Source: an uncultured Candidatus Pelagibacter sp. (lineage in GTDB: Bacteria; Pseudomonadota; Alphaproteobacteria; Pelagibacterales; Pelagibacteraceae). From it: a DNA stretch of 62,639 bases. Numbering within the stretch: the first letter of the stretch is position 1; every line of letters starts with the position of its first letter. Shown here in pieces: positions 1 through 9,385 of the stretch. The stretch is from positions 1-62,639 of the forward strand of contig CAJQSX010000025.1 of the NCBI GenBank assembly GCA_905616465.1, in the 5' to 3' direction. The notes beneath the pieces were generated by a model, which searched no databases, had not been told where the DNA came from, and saw only the letters and a program-made list of their open reading frames with translations. The translations under genes and the position numbers were made by a program.

Positions 1-924
1 GATTTAGAGAAATATTTTCAGAGATTTTTTGATAAAATTTCCGAAACAATTTCAAGTTATAAAATTTTAAAAATAGATGAAAAAAGAAGATTGAAACTTG
101 AAAAAATTGAAAAAGAAAGAAAAGAAAAAATTGAATTAGAAAATCAAAAAAAAGAAACAGCAATTTTAAAGATTAGGCTTAAAGAGCAAACCCTTAAAGA
201 TGAGATAAAGATAGAAAAGCAAAGAACTAAGGAAATTAAATTATTTTTAAGAAAAGAACAGGCTCTTATTCGAATAGAGCAAGCAGAAAAACAAAAACAA
301 TTTTTACAACAATTAAAATTAGACAAACAAATTGAAAAATTTAGAGTTAGAGAGGTTAAGGAGCTAGAGAAATTAGAAAAAATATCACTAAAAGAAAAAA
401 GAGAAGATTATGCAGCTTTGCAAGGAAGAATAGAAAAACTTAAAGAAAAATATCGAATAATCAGAGATCAAAAAATAAGAGAAAGAGTAGAGGCTCTTGG
501 AGTTAAGATTCAAGGTGATGAGGATAGAGAAACATTATTACAAAAAGAAAAAGAATACACAATTGTAAGACAAAAGATTGAATTCGCCCTTGAAAGTTTT
601 TACCGGAGCGCAAGTAGTTTAGTTTTTCAGCTAAACAAAAAACATATTACTCGACACATGTCTATATTACGCTGCATAGATAGAAGATTTGAAACAAGTG
701 AAATTTTTGTAAAATGGGATGAGGCTGTTGACGAAGAATGGTTATTATTAATTTATATTAAAAATAATTCTCCTGATGAAGGAATTGTAATTGAAGACAA
801 AACTAATTCAGAGAAAAATATTTCATATGAGTTTAAAAATAATGAAATTTTTAAAGCCTCAGATACTATGGTTGATTCTTTAACTCAGTTAATTGCAAGA
901 AAAAGAGAAAAAAACAATAATTAA
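1..924 (+). CDS. Coiled-coil protein, 5' end cut off by the window
   Basis: The frame is open from base 1 with no stop and no ATG before base 91, where only a TTG occurs, so the true start lies upstream of the window. The first roughly 170 visible residues are extremely rich in Lys, Glu, Gln, Ile and Leu with heptad-like spacing, as expected for a long coiled coil. The last 110 residues look globular, with aromatic residues and WDEAVDEEWLLL. There is no signal peptide or catalytic motif in the visible part. I do not recognise the family; a structural or envelope-associated role is only a guess. It is followed 24 bp later by a small membrane protein on the same strand. Confidence 0.6.
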   Translation, partial: DLEKYFQRFFDKISETISSYKILKIDEKRRLKLEKIEKERKEKIELENQKKETAILKIRLKEQTLKDEIKIEKQRTKEIKLFLRKEQALIRIEQAEKQKQFLQQLKLDKQIEKFRVREVKELEKLEKISLKEKREDYAALQGRIEKLKEKYRIIRDQKIRERVEALGVKIQGDEDRETLLQKEKEYTIVRQKIEFALESFYRSASSLVFQLNKKHITRHMSILRCIDRRFETSEIFVKWDEAVDEEWLLLIYIKNNSPDEGIVIEDKTNSEKNISYEFKNNEIFKASDTMVDSLTQLIARKREKNNN

Positions 925-948
925 TTTTTTGAAATTGTATAATAACTG

Positions 949-1242
949 ATGTTTCTAGGAACAATTTTTTTGGTGATTCTCTACCTTATTTTGAAATATG
1001 TTTTATCATGGATTGCTTACTTCAATAGCCTAGACTCTAGATTTGGTAATAGCACATGGAGATGGAGTTATGATTATCCTGTGATTGGCGAGAGAGATGT
1101 ATCTGATTTAGATGATAAAAAATTTGTAAGACTTAGAAGAAAAAGAAATAAACTTATTACCATTATGTACACAATATTTTTAGTTTTATTTGTCTCCTTT
1201 ATGTCTTGGTTGAGTAAATTTATGATATTCATTCTAAATTAG
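949..1242 (+). CDS. Small two-helix membrane protein, unknown function
   Basis: This is a 97-residue protein with an ATG start 24 bp after the coiled-coil gene, so the two may be co-transcribed. It has a hydrophobic segment at about residues 2-22, a polar middle (Trp-rich stretch near 37-41, then a basic RLRRKRNK patch at about 62-69) and a second hydrophobic segment at about 71-96. That suggests two membrane passes with a basic cytoplasmic-side loop. Its 3' end overlaps the 3' end of the convergent DCC-family gene by 14 bp. I do not recognise a family. Confidence 0.5.
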   Translation: MFLGTIFLVILYLILKYVLSWIAYFNSLDSRFGNSTWRWSYDYPVIGERDVSDLDDKKFVRLRRKRNKLITIMYTIFLVLFVSFMSWLSKFMIFILN

Positions 1243-1585
1243 TTTTTATTTGCTTCTTGTTTTTTAGATATAAGAAAAATGCAATAACTTCATATCCAAT
1301 AGAAAATATTTGAAAAATAACTGGAAGTCTGAAAAAACTATATAAAAATTTATATTTAGGAATTTTTTTCCAAACTAATAAAAAAGCCTCTGCACCGTCA
1401 AATATTTTTCCATCCTTTATTACATGCAGTCTTCTTAAAAGAGTTTTATCATCTTTTAATGTTTCATTTTTAGCAGCCACATTATTAGTAATATCTATCC
1501 AATCAATTTCTTCAATATTTTGCTTTTTATAGAGATTAATTTCAGCTCTACAAATACTACAGGACTCATTATAATAAACTTTCAT
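1229..1585 (-). CDS. DCC-family (DUF393) thiol-disulfide oxidoreductase-like protein
   Basis: The 118-residue protein starts MKVYYNESCSICRAEI, with Cys9 and Cys12 forming a CxxC in the place of the usual DxxCxxC of the DCC/DUF393 family (thioredoxin-like fold). The rest fits the family: a WIDI strand at about 30, then DGAEAFLLVWKKIPKYKFL and an FRLPV segment, which match the DG-x-x-A-x-x-x-x-W core. Members are predicted redox proteins with poorly known substrates. It lies convergent to the preceding small membrane protein and divergent from tldD, with a 95-bp gap to the latter. Confidence 0.75.
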   Translation of the reverse strand: MKVYYNESCSICRAEINLYKKQNIEEIDWIDITNNVAAKNETLKDDKTLLRRLHVIKDGKIFDGAEAFLLVWKKIPKYKFLYSFFRLPVIFQIFSIGYEVIAFFLYLKNKKQIKTNLE

Positions 1586-1680
1586 AAATTATTTTGTGTA
1601 AAAATATTAAAAATCGATTAGTTTGTACATGTGCTAATTACAACAGTTGAAAAAAACTACATAGATATTATTTAGTAAAA

Positions 1681-3093
1681 ATGAGTGATTTCTTTACAAA
1701 AACTGATTTAAGTAGAAAAGACGTAGAAAATATTATTTCTGATACTTTGAATAAATGTGATGATGGTGAACTTTATCTAGAAGATTCTAAAAGTGAGTCA
1801 ATTTTACTGGATGATAATAAAATTAAAAGCTCAAACTATAGTTCAGACCTAGGTTATGGCTTAAGAGCTGTGACAGGAGAGGTTGTTGCTTACTCTCACT
1901 CAAATGAAATATCAAAAAATTCACTAAAACAATCATCAGATAATTTGCAATCAACTTTAAAATCAAAAAAAGGGATTTATAACAATGAAATTCCTAAGAC
2001 GAATGAAAAGTTTTATAAAGATGTTAACCCAATTGAAGAAAAATCACTTAATTCTAAATTGGAACTTTTAAAAGAGGTTAACAATTACACTAGAGCAAAA
2101 GGTGGAATTGTTCAGCAGGTCACAGCAAGTTTTGCTGGGGAACATAAATCAGTAGAAATTATAAGATCAGGAGGAGAGGTTTTAACAGATGTAAGACCTC
2201 TAATCCGTTTTAATGTTTCGGTAATGCTTGAAAAAAATGGAAAAAAAGAAACAGGCGTATATGGAATTGGTGGAAGACAATCTTATGACGAATATCTTAA
2301 AGATGATAATTGGAAAAAAGTATGTGATGAAGCGTTTAGAATTGCATCAGTAAATTTAGATAGTAAGCCAGCTCCTGCTGGTGAAATGAAAGTAGTATTA
2401 GGACCAGGTTGGCCTGCTATTCTTATTCATGAAGCAATAGGTCATGGCTTAGAAGGAGATTTTAATAGAAAAAAAACATCAGCATTTCATGATTTAATGG
2501 GACAAAGAGTTGCAAGTGAAGGAGTTACAATTGTTGATGATGGTACTTTACATAATAGAAGAGGAAGTTTAACAATCGATGACGAAGGAACTCCCACAGA
2601 AAAAACAGTTTTAATAGAAAATGGTATATTAAAAAACTTTATGCAGGATCGTTTGAATGCAAGATTAATGAATACTAGATCAACAGGAAACGGTAGAAGA
2701 GAAAGCTATAAACATGTGGTGCTCCCAAGAATGAGAAACACAATGATGTTAAATGGAAAGTACTCTCAGGAAGAAATGATTAAATCGGTTGATAAAGGAA
2801 TATTTGCTGTAAGTTTTGGTGGCGGTCAAGTTGATATTACCTCAGGAAAATTTGTGTTTAATTGCACAGAGGCTTATGAAATTATTAATGGTAAAATAGG
2901 CTCACCCATAAAAGGAGCAACATTAATTGGTGACGGTCCATCAATTTTAAAAGAAGTTTCATTAGTTGGAAATAATATGATGCTAGATCCAGGCATTGGA
3001 ACTTGTGGAAAAGCAGGACAGGGCGTACCAGTGGGTGTGGCTCAGCCCTCAATTCTTATTGATAAAATGACTGTAGGCGGAACTCAACTATAA
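1681..3093 (+). CDS. tldD: Metalloprotease TldD
   Basis: The 470-residue length is normal for TldD, the Zn-protease half of the TldD/TldE heterodimer that cleaves extended peptide substrates in the cytoplasm (microcin B17 and CcdA in E. coli). The zinc motif HEAIGH is at about residues 250-255, followed by GLEGD, exactly as in the family. The C-terminal part carries the typical GTCGKAGQGVPVG stretch and ends IDKMTVGGTQL. Its partner gene starts 5 bp after the stop, so the pair is an operon. Confidence 0.95.
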   Translation: MSDFFTKTDLSRKDVENIISDTLNKCDDGELYLEDSKSESILLDDNKIKSSNYSSDLGYGLRAVTGEVVAYSHSNEISKNSLKQSSDNLQSTLKSKKGIYNNEIPKTNEKFYKDVNPIEEKSLNSKLELLKEVNNYTRAKGGIVQQVTASFAGEHKSVEIIRSGGEVLTDVRPLIRFNVSVMLEKNGKKETGVYGIGGRQSYDEYLKDDNWKKVCDEAFRIASVNLDSKPAPAGEMKVVLGPGWPAILIHEAIGHGLEGDFNRKKTSAFHDLMGQRVASEGVTIVDDGTLHNRRGSLTIDDEGTPTEKTVLIENGILKNFMQDRLNARLMNTRSTGNGRRESYKHVVLPRMRNTMMLNGKYSQEEMIKSVDKGIFAVSFGGGQVDITSGKFVFNCTEAYEIINGKIGSPIKGATLIGDGPSILKEVSLVGNNMMLDPGIGTCGKAGQGVPVGVAQPSILIDKMTVGGTQL

Positions 3094-3098
3094 ATTCT

Positions 3099-4418
3099 AT
3101 GGTTAAAGATCAAGATTACTTAAAAAAAACAGCATCCTTCTGTGTTGATCTAGCAAAAAAACTAGGTGCAACAGGTGTTACAGCAATAGTGATAAATTCA
3201 ATTTCTGAAACAGTAAATTTTAGAAATAAAAAATTAGATGAGTCTGATAGATCAGATAGCTGGGCGGTTGCCTTAGAAACCTATATTGGTAAAAAAAAAT
3301 CTAGTATAACTTCATCAAATCTTAGCGAGAATAATATTAAAACTTTAATAGAGCGATGTATCGAAACCACAAAAATCACACCTGAAGATGAATTTAATTC
3401 TCTGCCAGATAAAGATTTGTTAGCAACAAAAATTATTGATTTAAATTTATATGATGACGACCATATAAGTAATGAAGAAAAAATTGAATATCTAAAAGAA
3501 GTGGAGGAAGCTGCATTTGAAAAGAAAGAAATTACTAATACAGAAACTAGTTTTTCAGAGTCTAAATCAAATTTTATATTAGCGAGTAGTGATGGTTTTT
3601 TAAATGGACATAAGTCCTCATCATTTTCAGCATCTTGCGTAACTGTTGCAAAAAATGCCAATAACAAAATGGAAAGAGATTATGAATTTACAGATACATG
3701 TCATTTATGCGATATGCTTAAACCAAATCAAATTGGGACACTAGCTGCAAAAAGAACAATACAAAAATTAAATCCCCAAAAGATAGAAAGTGAAAAAATT
3801 AGTGTTATTTTTGACAGAAGAATTTCAAAAGGAATACTGAGTGTTTTTGCAAGTGCAATATCCGCATCTTCTATAGCAAGAGGTACTTCATTTTTGAAAG
3901 ATAAGATCAATGAAGATGTATTTTCACCTTCAATAAATATTGTTGATAAACCTAATATAGTTAAAGGATTGGGATCAAGATATTTTGATGCTGAGGGTGT
4001 AAAAATGGAAGAATTAAAATTAGTAGAGCAAGGGGTATTAAAACACTATTTAGTAGACACATATAATGGAAAAAAATTGAATTTAAGATCAAATGGCAGA
4101 AGTGGTGGAACTAGTAATTTATATTTTGAAAAAGGGTCTATTTCTTATAGAGATCTTTTAAAGTTAAATAATAGAGCTTTATATATTACTGAAACAATCG
4201 GACATGGAAACAATTTAGTAACAGGAGATTATTCTGTAGGTGCAACAGGATTTATGGTTGAAAATGGTATTTTTAAACATCCTGTTAGTGAAATTACAAT
4301 AGCAGGAAATTTTAAGGATATGTTTAAGAATATAACACTAGCTGATGATTTAGAATTTAAATATTCAACCAATGCTCCAACAATGTTAATTGAAGGCATG
4401 GTTGTAGCTGGAAAATGA
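3099..4418 (+). CDS. pmbA: TldE/PmbA, partner subunit of TldD protease
   Basis: The 439-residue protein is related to TldD but has no HExxH zinc motif, as expected for TldE (PmbA), the non-catalytic half of the heterodimer that closes over the substrate groove. Recognisable parts are the N-terminal KKLDESDRSDSWAVAL region, the RSNGRSGGTSNLYFE stretch and the C-terminal GDYSVGATGFMVENG to EGMVVAGK ending. It begins 5 bp after tldD, and its TGA overlaps the ATG of the following flavoprotein gene (ATGA). Confidence 0.93.
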   Translation: MVKDQDYLKKTASFCVDLAKKLGATGVTAIVINSISETVNFRNKKLDESDRSDSWAVALETYIGKKKSSITSSNLSENNIKTLIERCIETTKITPEDEFNSLPDKDLLATKIIDLNLYDDDHISNEEKIEYLKEVEEAAFEKKEITNTETSFSESKSNFILASSDGFLNGHKSSSFSASCVTVAKNANNKMERDYEFTDTCHLCDMLKPNQIGTLAAKRTIQKLNPQKIESEKISVIFDRRISKGILSVFASAISASSIARGTSFLKDKINEDVFSPSINIVDKPNIVKGLGSRYFDAEGVKMEELKLVEQGVLKHYLVDTYNGKKLNLRSNGRSGGTSNLYFEKGSISYRDLLKLNNRALYITETIGHGNNLVTGDYSVGATGFMVENGIFKHPVSEITIAGNFKDMFKNITLADDLEFKYSTNAPTMLIEGMVVAGK

Positions 4419-5386
4419 GCAGCTTTTGTGTTGTCGGCTCAGGCATATCTGGCGCAACAATTGCAAATCTTTTAAGCAAAAGACACCTTGTTGATTTATT
4501 TGATAAAGCAAAAAGCATAGGTGGAAGGTCATCATTTAAAAGATTAGATAAAGCCATAGGATTTGATCATGGAACTCAATATATTTCACCCAAAAGTCCT
4601 GCGTTTAAAAAATTTATTAAAGGATTGATTAGAAAAAAAATTTTAAAAAATTGGAATGGCAAACATTTATTTTTAAATCAAGCCAAAAATGAAAAAAAAA
4701 AACACACTAAAGTAATTGGCCGTAAAGGTAATAATGATATTAGCAAATATCTTCTAAAGAATATTAACTGTTATTTTCAAAGTGAATTAAAGAAAATTGA
4801 TTATAAACAAAAAAAATGGAACCTAACTTTTGCTGATGGTCAAAAAAAAATTTATGAAAAAGTAATTTTAACTTGTCCATTCCCGCAGTTAACTAAATTA
4901 TGTAAAAAATTTATTAAAAATTCATTCATAAATAAAAAAGTTAAAATGGATGCTAATATTACTGTAATGATTGTAATTAAAAAAACTAATAAAAATATTA
5001 GCAGTTATTTTTTTAATGACAAAATTTTGGGCTGGGCTGCCAAAGAAAATAGTAAAAATAGGTTTAAAAGTAATTTAGATTTATGGACATTACAAAGCAC
5101 ATATAAATGGGCAAATAAAAAGATTAACAAAAATAAAGAAAGCAAAGATTTAAATTCTAAAGTTTTAATAGAGCAGTTTTTTAAACTTACAGGTATAAAA
5201 AAAACTAAAACTTTATTTTCATTTAATCATGGCTGGAAATATTCATCGAATTCAAAACCATTAAATATAAAAAGTTATTGGGATTCATCATTAAATCTAG
5301 GAGTATGTGCAGATTGGTTTGTTGGGCCGAGATTAGAAGCAGGATGGATTAGTGCTATAGATTTATTTAAAAAAATAAAAAAATGA
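4415..5386 (+). CDS. Renalase/amine-oxidase-like FAD-dependent oxidoreductase
   Basis: The 323-residue protein has an N-terminal dinucleotide-binding loop, VVGSGISGATIA (GxGxxG at residues 8-13), then an acidic end of strand 2 (VDLFDKA) and GGRSSFKR, the motif that follows the FAD loop in the monoamine-oxidase/renalase fold. DHGTQYI and a C-terminal GDWFVG-like segment (CADWFVGPRLEAGWISA) support the family. Substrate is unknown; renalase-like proteins oxidise off-path NAD(P)H isomers, but that cannot be assigned here. The start overlaps the tldE stop, so it belongs to the tldD-tldE operon. Confidence 0.8.
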   Translation: MSSFCVVGSGISGATIANLLSKRHLVDLFDKAKSIGGRSSFKRLDKAIGFDHGTQYISPKSPAFKKFIKGLIRKKILKNWNGKHLFLNQAKNEKKKHTKVIGRKGNNDISKYLLKNINCYFQSELKKIDYKQKKWNLTFADGQKKIYEKVILTCPFPQLTKLCKKFIKNSFINKKVKMDANITVMIVIKKTNKNISSYFFNDKILGWAAKENSKNRFKSNLDLWTLQSTYKWANKKINKNKESKDLNSKVLIEQFFKLTGIKKTKTLFSFNHGWKYSSNSKPLNIKSYWDSSLNLGVCADWFVGPRLEAGWISAIDLFKKIKK

Positions 5387-5440
5387 TTTAGATAAAAGAT
5401 TACGTACAAAAAAAATCTAATGCGTTTAAACTAGAAACAA

Positions 5441-6136
5441 TTAAAATTTATAACTAAATTCATTTATATCCTCAATATAATATTTTGAAATTAAGTCATA
5501 AGTTTCATTATCGTAATATCTTCGATAACTATTTTTGGTTATAAAATATGGAATCCATTTCTTATATGTATAATAAAAATAATCAGACTTTGATGCATGA
5601 ACTTTGTGATAAAGTTTTTTAGTGGTAATTTTTTTAAAATCTTTATTTATATTCTCAAATCTTCCTATATGATTTACCTTTAATTCATCCTTAACTTTTA
5701 AAAAATTAATCTGATTAACATAATGCACATCTAAAAGAGGAATTAATTTTTCATCCTTATAAAAATTTTTTAAATGTTTATTAATATTGTTTTTTTTTGT
5801 TATTACATCTTCATTTAAAAATTCTTTAAATTCAACTTTTCTTAATCCATATGCCTGGCTTCTCCACAGGTACTCTGAGACAATTCTATCATAAGGATTT
5901 CTTACAAAAGAAAATATTTTATAATTATCAAATTTATTTTTAGTGATTTCTAAAACTTCTTGTAATGTGAGATGCTGCAACACCTTTTTTTTTGATATTC
6001 CATAAAGCATATCTAAATTTGGTTTTAAATCTCCATTATTTTCAGTTCCATAAATTTTTAAAGTTTTTTCAATTGAACCACCACCCGTTTTAGGAATGTG
6101 AATAAAAATCAGTTTGTCTTTATGAGATATAGGCAC
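5441..6136 (-). CDS. Sulfotransferase-fold protein (family 2 type)
   Basis: The 231-residue protein shows both nucleotide signatures of PAPS-dependent sulfotransferases. The 5'-phosphosulfate loop IHIPKTGGGSIE is at residues 12-23 and the 3'-phosphate motif FVRNPYDRIVSEY at 77-89. There is no signal peptide or membrane anchor. Known members transfer sulfate from 3'-phosphoadenosine-5'-phosphosulfate to glycans or other hydroxyl groups. Cultured SAR11 lacks assimilatory sulfate reduction, so the donor is an open question (see findings). It is convergent with the flavoprotein gene and 39 bp downstream of the DUF6134 gene on the same strand. Confidence 0.8.
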   Translation of the reverse strand: MPISHKDKLIFIHIPKTGGGSIEKTLKIYGTENNGDLKPNLDMLYGISKKKVLQHLTLQEVLEITKNKFDNYKIFSFVRNPYDRIVSEYLWRSQAYGLRKVEFKEFLNEDVITKKNNINKHLKNFYKDEKLIPLLDVHYVNQINFLKVKDELKVNHIGRFENINKDFKKITTKKLYHKVHASKSDYFYYTYKKWIPYFITKNSYRRYYDNETYDLISKYYIEDINEFSYKF

Positions 6137-6175
6137 AAATAATAATAATAGGGTTTATATAAAATAAAATATAGT

Positions 6176-6859
6176 TTATTCAAAGTTTTTTAAACGATAT
6201 TCCCAAATACCCATCCTCGAGTAAGAAACTCTGATAATCTTACCTATTTTATGGCTATACCAAATATCAAAGTCTAATTTTTTATCTTTATGCAGACTCG
6301 AATCTTTAGAGTTGAGTCTAAAACGATCCACTTCATAAACTTTACCATATTGTTCTATTTTTTCTTTGTTAATAAAAGTTACCACCTGTTCTTTTACGCT
6401 TCCAGATATTGGGCTAATTTGACTGCTTGCCTGTAAAATTTTGTGGTTCCACCAACCTCCAATAACATTGTCAATGGATGCCTTACCCGTGTACGAAGAT
6501 CCTTTTATATCAAAATTATTATCTTCTTTATTTATTATTAGATTTACATATTTTTTTTTATTGTTTTGCAAAGTTTTTGAATTATATGAGGTCAATTGAT
6601 CACCCAAATACTTTTCTTCTCCATAACCTTCAACTTTAAAAACTGTTTTTCCTAGCAGCTTCACAACAAATTTAATTTGATTCGTAACGACTGTCTCTTT
6701 GCCATTTCTTTTAAAAAAATAAAAGTTATACCCTATCACCTCTCCATTTCTTAAAACTTCCATTTCTAATTTATTATATCTATTGTAATGCTCCATATGT
6801 GAATAAGAGTTTGGAATGAAACTAAATAAAAGCAGACATATTAATAAAGTTTTTTTCAT
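6176..6859 (-). CDS. Exported DUF6134-like protein
   Basis: The 227-residue protein has a clear signal peptide (MKKTLLICLLLFSF, then a small-residue cleavage zone around SYSHM at about 18-22). The mature part is predicted all-beta, starting with EMEVLRNGEVIGYNFYFF, which is the usual opening of DUF6134 family proteins (N-terminal strand with G-x-x-x-G-x-H/N). It contains a GWWNHKIL segment at about 138-145 and ends in WEYRLKNFE. Function is unknown and a periplasmic location is likely. It is divergent from the YczE-type gene with a 55-bp gap that must hold both promoters. Confidence 0.65.
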   Translation of the reverse strand: MKKTLLICLLLFSFIPNSYSHMEHYNRYNKLEMEVLRNGEVIGYNFYFFKRNGKETVVTNQIKFVVKLLGKTVFKVEGYGEEKYLGDQLTSYNSKTLQNNKKKYVNLIINKEDNNFDIKGSSYTGKASIDNVIGGWWNHKILQASSQISPISGSVKEQVVTFINKEKIEQYGKVYEVDRFRLNSKDSSLHKDKKLDFDIWYSHKIGKIIRVSYSRMGIWEYRLKNFE

Positions 6860-6914
6860 ATAGTAATTATAATTATTAAGTTTATTATTTTATATAGATA
6901 AAGTATTCAACATT

Positions 6915-7562
6915 ATGTTTTTAAAAATTAAAAATATTCCAAAAGTTTCATGGAGCTCCAATAAAATATATAATTTTAAGCCAAAATTTTCCACATTCTT
7001 TTTTTTGTGCTTTGGTTTAATATTGTTTGGTTTGGGTGAGGGGTTATTAATAGTTTCTTCTATGGGTGCATCCCCCTGGAGTGTATTAGCCCAAGGTATT
7101 TCTCTTAATGTAAATTTAAGCATCGGAACAATCACATTTATAATAAGTATTGCAGTTTTGATTTTATGGATACCACTGGGCCAAAAACTTGGAATGGGCA
7201 CTATATTTAATGCATTAATCATTGCATTGATGATTGATCTCTGTATTAAGTTTATTCCAAATCCCACCAACCATTCTCACCAGTTAATTTTATCTGTAGT
7301 TTCTGTATTAATAGTTGGAATTGGTGGTGGCATTTATTTAGTTTCAAATTTAGGAGCCGGGCCAAGAGATGGCCTAATGATTGGTTTGCAGAAAAAAACA
7401 AATTTACCGATAGCAGCTGTGAGAGCGTCTCTTGAAATTTTAGTTGTTAGTGTCGGCTGGTACTTAGGTGGCACTGCAGGTGTTGGAACTCTACTGTTTG
7501 CTTTTGGAATAGGTCCATGTGTTGCTTTAGGATTATATTTAGTTGGAAAAATATTTAACTAA
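6915..7562 (+). CDS. YczE/YitT-type integral membrane protein
   Basis: This is a 215-residue membrane protein with about five hydrophobic helices. Two related glycine-rich repeats, GLGEGLLIVSSMGASPWSVLAQGIS (first half) and GIGGGIYLVSNLGAGPRDGLMIGLQ (second half), are the hallmark of the YczE/YyaS (COG2364) family. The ...SxxGAxPxxxL... and ...LGAGPRDGLM... motifs are the best-conserved part. No transported substrate is known. The gene ends in a 4-bp overlap with the convergent typA stop. Confidence 0.8.
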   Translation: MFLKIKNIPKVSWSSNKIYNFKPKFSTFFFLCFGLILFGLGEGLLIVSSMGASPWSVLAQGISLNVNLSIGTITFIISIAVLILWIPLGQKLGMGTIFNALIIALMIDLCIKFIPNPTNHSHQLILSVVSVLIVGIGGGIYLVSNLGAGPRDGLMIGLQKKTNLPIAAVRASLEILVVSVGWYLGGTAGVGTLLFAFGIGPCVALGLYLVGKIFN

Positions 7563-9385
7563 AGTGGTGTTCCAGACTTCTCGTTTTTTTTTCTATCAGT
7601 AGGGTTAAGAATAGCTTTTCGTAATCTTAAAGATTTAGGGGTAATTTCTAAAGCCTCATCTGTATTTAACATGCTTAATTGTTCAGCAATTGACATTTGT
7701 CTTACAGGTGTTAGCACAACGTTTTCATCAGTACCTTGAGTTCTCATATTTGTTAACTGTTTACCTTTCATAACATTAATGATCATGTCACCAGCTTTTG
7801 GAGCTAGTCCAACAATCATTCCTTCGTAAACTGGATCGTTATGAGTTACAAACATCTCACCCCTCGCTTGAAGGTTGAATATTGCAAATGCAACAGCTTT
7901 TCCATTAGACATTGATATTAAAGCACCATTTTTTCTTCCATCCATTTCACCTTCAAATTTTCCAAAACCATGAAAAATTCTATTAATTACACCGGTACCT
8001 TTGGTTAAAGTTAAAAATCTACTCGTGTATCCCATCAGACCTCTTGTTGGTGCGTGAAAGATTAATCTTTTTTTGTCTTTTCCAGTATCTTTAAGGTCAA
8101 GTAGTTTACCTTTTCTTCTATTCATTGAATCAATTATCTTTGACGAAAACTCCTCATCTAAGTCAACCGTGATTTCTTCTATAGGCTCTAGCTTGTTTCC
8201 AGCCTCATCTTTTTGATATAAAACTTTTGGAGGGCTTACTGTCATTTCAAAGCCTTCACGTCTCATTTGTGTAAGTAATATTTCAAGCATTAATTCACCT
8301 CGACCACTAATAACAAAAGAATCTACGTTAGCATTTTGAGAAAAAGTAATTCCCACATTATTTTGGGCTTCTGTAATTAATCTATCTTTAATTTGTGTAC
8401 TTGTTAGTTTTTTACCCTCTGTTCCTGCCAGAGGAGAGCTATTAACACTTATTGTAATAGACATAGTGGGGGGATCTATTGGAGTTGCATGGATTGGCTC
8501 AGTTACTTCTAAATCACAAATAGTATCTGCTACACTGGCCTTCTCTAGACCAGCAATTATAACAATGTCTCCTGCTTCACCAACTTCGATAGGTACTTTT
8601 TTTGTTCCTTCGTATCTAAAAATTTTAGTTAATCTACCTTCATCAACTTTTTCACCCTTGAGATTTATTGCCTTAATAGGCTGGTTGGCTTTCGCTGTAC
8701 CTTGTGAAATTTTTCCAACTAAGCTTCTTCCTAAAAAACTATCTGCATATAATAAAGTAGATAACATTGCGAAAGGTTTAGTTTTATCAAGGTTAGCGGG
8801 TTTAACATGCTCTATAATTAAATCTAATAATGGGTGAAGGTTTTCTCTTGGTCCATCAACCTCTTTACTTGCCCAGCCAGATCTTCCACTGGCATATAAA
8901 ACGGGAAAATCTAATTGTTCTTCGTTAGCATCTAAGCTTACAAATAAATCAAATGTTTCATCTAAAACTTCATCAGCTCTTTGATCGGCTTTATCCAGTT
9001 TGTTAATCACAACGATTGGTTTTAAACCTTGTTTAAGAGCTTTAGCTAATACAAATTTTGTTTGGGGCATTACACCTTCAGCAGAATCAATTAGTAATAA
9101 TGCTCCATCAGCCATACTTAAAACACGCTCCACTTCTGCAGCAAAATCTCTGTGACCTGGTGTATCTATAATATTAACTCTTGAATCTTTCCAATCTATT
9201 GATGCCGGTTTAGCTAAAATAGTAATTCCTCTTTCCTTTTCTAACTCACCTGAATCCATTAAACGTTCATCAACAACTTCATTTTCTCTAAATGAACCAC
9301 TTTGTTTCATTAGATTATCAATCATGGTTGTTTTTCCATGGTCTACGTGTGCAATGATGGTGATGTTTCTGATGTTATTGCTCAT
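7559..9385 (-). CDS. typA: Ribosome-binding GTPase TypA/BipA
   Basis: The 608-residue length is typical of TypA/BipA, an EF-G-like translational GTPase that binds the 70S ribosome and helps 50S assembly and stress adaptation. G motifs are all present near the N-terminus: AHVDHGKTT (G1), GITI (G2), DTPGH (G3) and NKLD (G4). The C-terminal half contains RGLMGYTSRFLTLTKGTG and the TypA-specific ending with GKQLTNMRTQGTDENVVLTP. It is preceded by a 224-bp divergent intergenic region. Confidence 0.97.
   Translation of the reverse strand: MSNNIRNITIIAHVDHGKTTMIDNLMKQSGSFRENEVVDERLMDSGELEKERGITILAKPASIDWKDSRVNIIDTPGHRDFAAEVERVLSMADGALLLIDSAEGVMPQTKFVLAKALKQGLKPIVVINKLDKADQRADEVLDETFDLFVSLDANEEQLDFPVLYASGRSGWASKEVDGPRENLHPLLDLIIEHVKPANLDKTKPFAMLSTLLYADSFLGRSLVGKISQGTAKANQPIKAINLKGEKVDEGRLTKIFRYEGTKKVPIEVGEAGDIVIIAGLEKASVADTICDLEVTEPIHATPIDPPTMSITISVNSSPLAGTEGKKLTSTQIKDRLITEAQNNVGITFSQNANVDSFVISGRGELMLEILLTQMRREGFEMTVSPPKVLYQKDEAGNKLEPIEEITVDLDEEFSSKIIDSMNRRKGKLLDLKDTGKDKKRLIFHAPTRGLMGYTSRFLTLTKGTGVINRIFHGFGKFEGEMDGRKNGALISMSNGKAVAFAIFNLQARGEMFVTHNDPVYEGMIVGLAPKAGDMIINVMKGKQLTNMRTQGTDENVVLTPVRQMSIAEQLSMLNTDEALEITPKSLRLRKAILNPTDRKKNEKSGTPL

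Noticed and set aside
5387-5440. Terminator between the flavoprotein and sulfotransferase genes
   Set aside because: The 54-bp convergent gap is A-rich but has no convincing stem-loop.
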